DNA of 64,000 nt from Parascedosporium putredinis. Its lineage: Eukaryota > Ascomycota > Sordariomycetes > Microascales > Microascaceae. A model generated the notes under the pieces. That model saw only the letters and a program-made list of their open reading frames with translations, did not search any database and was not told where the DNA came from. A program made the translations under genes and the position numbers. Within the stretch, counting starts at the first letter, position 1. Each line of letters begins with the position of its first letter. The DNA lies in contig CASHTG010000011.1 of the NCBI GenBank assembly GCA_949357655.1, positions 186,001 to 250,000 on the forward strand, in the 5' to 3' direction. Below, piece after piece: positions 60,111-64,000 of the stretch.

Positions 60111-61181
60111 CTAGACCCAAGCCGGCGGCGGAGATTGTTTGGCTATGTCCCACACGTCATCCAAAAGCTTGACAAGTTCATCGCTAAGCGGCCCAGCCAC
60201 GCATGCTTGCACGTTGCAATCGATCTGGCTGACTCGGCTTACACCGAGGACAATCGCGTCGCCCCTGATTCCGCTAAGAGCTGAATGGTGTAGCAGCCAT
60301 CGAAGAGAGACTTCGTGGCCGGTGAGGCCGGCCTTCTCAGCGCCCTGCGATAGCATATGCGCGGCCCGAATCACCGGATCGCTCTCATACCATGCCCTAT
60401 GTAGGCTTCCACTGCAGCCCTGCGAGACTTTAGGATCAACATCCCTAGTTCAAGATTCTAGCAAGGGTGGTCTGCTTACCCCGTGGCCCCACCGGTCACC
60501 TTGTTTCCGCGTCGAGGGATCCGCGGTGTTGGTCCCAGAAAATATGCCTCCAGCTGCGGGCGAGAAAGCGTAGAACTTGATGCCAAGCCTTGCTAACAAC
60601 GGAAAGAGGGCTTCCTCTGCGACTCGTGAGACAGCGTTGTAGTGCCCCTGATATACTGTAGGCACGACCCAACCGCGACGCTGGCAGATCAAGACGACTT
60701 CCTCGACCTCGGGCGGGGAGAGATTGCAAAGACCAAAGTATTTGAATTTACCGGCCCGGTACGCGTCATTCATGGCGCAACACTGCTCTTCAAAAGGCGT
60801 CGATCGGTCTGGTCCGTGCAGATAGTAAATGTTGGCGCATGGGATCCCGAGTTCCCGTAGCGAGGCGTCAATCTCTACGAGGATGTGCTCTCTATGGAGA
60901 GTCGGGGCGGCGTAAACCTTGCTATCGATCACGGCCCAGTCTCTGGCGTCGGTTGCGCCGAGTAAGGGCTCGCACGTTCCCGGCTCGTTGCAAGAGTACA
61001 GTCTCGCCGTATCTAGATGTGTGAAGCCATATCTGCGGAAAGAGTCGAGGCAGGCTTGGACCCCCTGGACGTTGTGGAATTCTTTGACCAAGGGGTCACG
61101 GGGAGACCCCATGTTTCCTGTCCCAAGTACGACATGGACAGAGAATTCGGAACCCGCGATCTTTTGAATCTCGTCTCCCAT
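60111..61181 (-). CDS. Aldo-keto reductase, AKR7 (aflatoxin aldehyde reductase) type
   Basis: NADPH-dependent aldehyde/ketone reductase. Exon 1 60480..61181 and exon 2 60111..60419 join in phase 0 through a 60-nt intron (GTAAGC...CAG), giving 336 residues with no frame break. The catalytic tetrad is seen in LDTARLYS (Asp57, Tyr62), Lys88 in IDSKVYA and His122 in YYLHGPD. Also GLCNLSPPEVEEV, YQGHYNAVSR, FYAFSPAAGG and, in exon 2, GVSRVSQIDCN at the cofactor phosphate site. AKR7 enzymes act on dialdehydes and succinic semialdehyde and recur in mould metabolite clusters. An O-methyltransferase lies 690 bases away on the same strand. Confidence 0.9.
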
Positions 61182-61867
61182 GGTCTGAGACGGCCGAATG
61201 TACCGAGTGTAGATACTCTTGAAAATGTAAAGTTTAGGTTTTGAAGAAAGTCACGACCTTTGCGACCACACCAAGGAAATAGTCGTGGTGTCAAATACGA
61301 GGGTCTTAGTGCGCTAGAGATTAAATAAGTCGCATGACCTCCTTCGCCGCCTCACCTACCCCGTTTGGCTTGTTTCCCCATTCTTATATCCATCGACGTA
61401 CATCTGTGCAGAGACGCCCTAACCGTCCCAGTCGGGTTGTTAGGTGGTATCTGAAAACACTGGTTACTGCAGACGGAATATGCCCTTTCGCCCCCAAATC
61501 CAAGGGTCTTGCTCAGGGTACGTCAGACTGCAGCAGGTGTAGCAGCCCTGGTCATTTTGGAACGTACACGGGCCAGATCTTTTACTTTCTTCCGGTATCG
61601 TATTACCTCAAGGTGACCGGTACCGGCCGATAGTCCTGCTCCGGTAGCTGCGTTGTATATTGTCTAACAAAACATCCATAGATCGCTTGTAGGTGAAATA
61701 CCCCTTTCGGGTGGATTTACACATTTTAAGACACCCAGCCCAACTTGAGGTGGAATATTACATCAATGATGTAATGGATCCATTGGCGACCCCTCGTGTC
61801 GTGACGCCCACCCTTAACACCGCCCTCATTTACTTATATTTCTCGGAACGACGGCACCATTGGAAAA
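61182..61867. other. Intergenic
   Basis: 686 bases between the O-methyltransferase stop and the AKR start; it contains the AKR promoter. No gene supported. Confidence 0.55.
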
Positions 61868-63419
61868 CTACTGCGTACGCTGGAGTACTACAAGGCCAAA
61901 TGCGCTATCCGAGTCTCCGTGGATGTCGCGAATCTCAAGTTCACCATTCATCTGGCCTACCAGCCGCTGCCAATCAACCACCGTTCTCTCCTTGCCAGCG
62001 ATCACCGCCAAGGCGACCATATCCATTGTCCTTGCCAGTCTAGCGTTAGCGCAATGTCATATTTTTACGAGTTCAAGCGATGCGCCTACCTTTCTAGCCT
62101 CCCACCACATTTGGAACACTCCCGCTCACGGCGAGCAGATAGTCCATGATGACGATTCGTGTGCTCGGTTTCATTGCAGGGACGAGATTCTCCAAAATTC
62201 GAGTGACATACTTATCCGACCAGTCGTGGACGACAAACCGAAACATAAAGATATCGGCGTCCTTCACTGTCTGCGTGGCGAGAAAGTCGTGTTCCATGAA
62301 TGTGATGCGAGACGATATGGATAAGTCTCCCTCCGCGGTTTCCTGTAGGGATCTACGTCCGCCAGCAATAACCTCTGGGAGGTCCTGAACCATGAAGCGA
62401 AGCTTTGGGTGCTGCTTGGCGATGGATACACATACGTGGCCATGGCCCCCTCCCATCTAAAAGGGAACGCAAACTTTGTCAGCTTGACAGGCAGAGATAT
62501 GATGTAGAGGCGAGTCTCTCTGTGAAGACCCAAAGACACTCCGTGCCAGGTAAACAACCACTTCATTAGACTTACATCAACCACAAGTCCATCTCCGAGA
62601 GCAGCCCAGTCGATGGCAGGACCCGCTAGGAGGTTCGTATTGTGCTCCCGGACTCCCATTTTGGTGCCCGACATGACAAATCCAAGTAACCCTCGCATCG
62701 CCTTCAGCTCTTTGCCATGCGCAGGGTTCCTTATAAATCCGAGGTAGTCCTCTTCAGTGTCGAAGGCGATGTTGAATGCAGTCTCGCGAGGCTCCTCAAG
62801 GCTCCCATACCGAAGCATCGCATGGTCTGTCGAGCCAGCCGTAGAAAGAAATCGTTCATCCAAGCACGTGGCTAACGACTCCCGTACTGCGGCGCTTTCA
62901 ACGAGAGCCCGTGAAGGCGCGGTGTGTGAGACCATTCCCGACGCTTCATCGACAACGAATACACGATATGTCGATGCATGTTTGATTAGTCTGCTCACAA
63001 ACTCTTTATCAAGACTTGCTGTGGCCGCGATGTTCTCAAACGATACGGCTTGGTTGATTGGCACGGCGTCTGGGATTGAAAATCTTTGCAGCATCCGTAG
63101 AGTTGCGATATAGTAAGGATACTAACATGGCACTTAGTGGCTTCTATCTAACTACTGAGGCAAGGTGTATACATGAACAAACTGTGAGGGCAGGCCAAAC
63201 CAGCATCGCTGCTGGCCCAAGGACCAGATCATGGAGTGTATTAGTCGAGTCTAACAGAGCGGTACGGGCTGATTTGACGTCTTGAGGTGCAGACTCCGGT
63301 ATTGGGACCAGTGGCCCATCTCTATCTAGAGACGGCGCGTGAAGATGTTCTGCAGCAATGTAATCGTCCAGTACCTTGCAATAATTGGATATCTGCTGGG
63401 CTAACGCGGTGAATGACAT
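61868..63419 (-). CDS. SAM-dependent O-methyltransferase (plant/fungal OMT type), four exons
   Basis: Exons 63183..63419, 62576..63121, 62090..62456 and 61868..62039 give about 440 residues. The N-terminal dimerisation part (LLDSTNTLHDLVLGP), a winged-helix region (FENIAATASLDKEFVSRLIKHAS) and TSP-type substrate residues precede the SAM site DMGGGHGHVCVSIAKQHP. FMVQDLPEVI follows, then VVHDWSDKY with the likely catalytic His, and the late RIVIMDYLL block. This is the common fungal O-methyltransferase family of secondary metabolism, methylating phenolic hydroxyls. One missing G in the TGGTGGGAGG stretch near 62103 places a stop in exon 3; adding it gives GRLER/LARTMDMVALAV through the last splice. 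Pairing with the AKR suggests tailoring of one product, unproven. Confidence 0.85.
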
Positions 63420-64000
63420 TGTGCCAATTCTCGCGTTGGTAACAGTGCGAGATGGATGGAAACTGGGATTTTGCTTTTACAATTGGTTTTCATAGGTCGC
63501 CCGAGAACGGAAGGCAAGAACAGGGGCCAACGTGAGAAGAGGGAACGTCAAGGATGTCTGGTCCCATGTCTTAGTCCACAAGTGCTGAGTGGCATGTGAA
63601 ACGATGTGATATTTATGCAGACGATGTCTCTCAAAGGTGAATTCGGGCTACACAAGCCATCGCCTGACATTAGAACCAGCGAATAGGGTTGCAGAGAATG
63701 AACATGTTCGGTATGCATCCCAAAATTTCCCATATTGTATGTGAATGTATCTGTACAACCCTCTCATGGTCCCCCGAGTCTTCAATCACGGCTCGAGAAC
63801 ACAAAGAGCCTTACCTCGATACTTTCCCGAGCTTGCTCAGGAGGCACGGACTTGAGCTTGAACGCAGTGTGCAGACATCCCACTAATGTACCGAGGGATG
63901 GATTAGCCTTTTTTTTCAGTGTTTCTGGCAAGGCGCCAAGTCTTTGATTTCGCGAGACGATAGGAGGGGCCTTACTTGTCGCTTCTGACGCATCCGGATC
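63420..64000. other. Right end, intergenic
   Basis: Promoter side of the O-methyltransferase gene plus sequence without a recognisable gene up to the window edge; a gene may start beyond it. Confidence 0.5.

Overview
The window reads as nuclear DNA of a filamentous ascomycete (Pezizomycotina, probably Sordariomycetes). The signs are short introns (about 50-190 nt, GTAAGT-like donors), GC-rich third codon positions, CT-rich leaders, a nuclear tRNA-Lys(CUU), and families typical of moulds: L-amino-acid oxidase, AKR enzymes, GH3 glycosidase, secreted Cys-rich proteins and STAND/NLR proteins. The species cannot be fixed from the sequence.

Layout. 0.4-5.6 kb: L-amino-acid oxidase, a secondary-metabolism-type SAM methyltransferase and a sugar-porter MFS transporter. 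7.5-16.7 kb: pyridoxal-reductase-like AKR, a multi-pass fungal membrane protein of unknown function, two small conserved fungal proteins, and a five-exon secreted 10-Cys protein with a putative Kex2 site. 19.3-26.3 kb: a giant NACHT-ankyrin STAND protein. 26.3-33.4 kb: a 7-kb gene-poor stretch full of polypurine/polypyrimidine tracts and microsatellites, ending at a small candidate nuclear protein. 35.5-40.7 kb: secreted GH3 beta-glycosidase converging on a peroxisomal acyl-CoA oxidase. 43.8-51.4 kb: a GPI-type Cys-rich surface protein, a protein ending in nine Cys-Cys-Phe-Gly octapeptides, a peroxisomal-type enoyl-CoA hydratase/isomerase, and an HbpS-like/UPF0303 protein. 51.5-55.7 kb: a lipase-like (SesB) - NB-ARC - TPR NLR with nine near-identical TPRs. 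56.7-64 kb: tRNA-Lys, a half-size ABC exporter, an AKR7-type reductase and an O-methyltransferase.

Genes acting together. The acyl-CoA oxidase (C-terminal SRL) and the enoyl-CoA isomerase fit peroxisomal beta-oxidation, and both have CCTCGG/CCGAGG boxes upstream like those bound by fungal Far/CTF1 regulators. The two STAND proteins are candidate non-self recognition/cell-death receptors. The secreted 10-Cys protein, the GPI protein and the GH3 enzyme act outside the cell.

Caveat on all gene models. Most long genes are interrupted by frameshifts, and nearly every one is explained by a single missing base in a short homopolymer, usually C4-5 or G4-5. The tRNA T-arm also seems to lack one C. 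I read this as homopolymer compression in the assembly rather than mass pseudogenisation, so broken genes are given as full-length CDS spans with the breaks noted.
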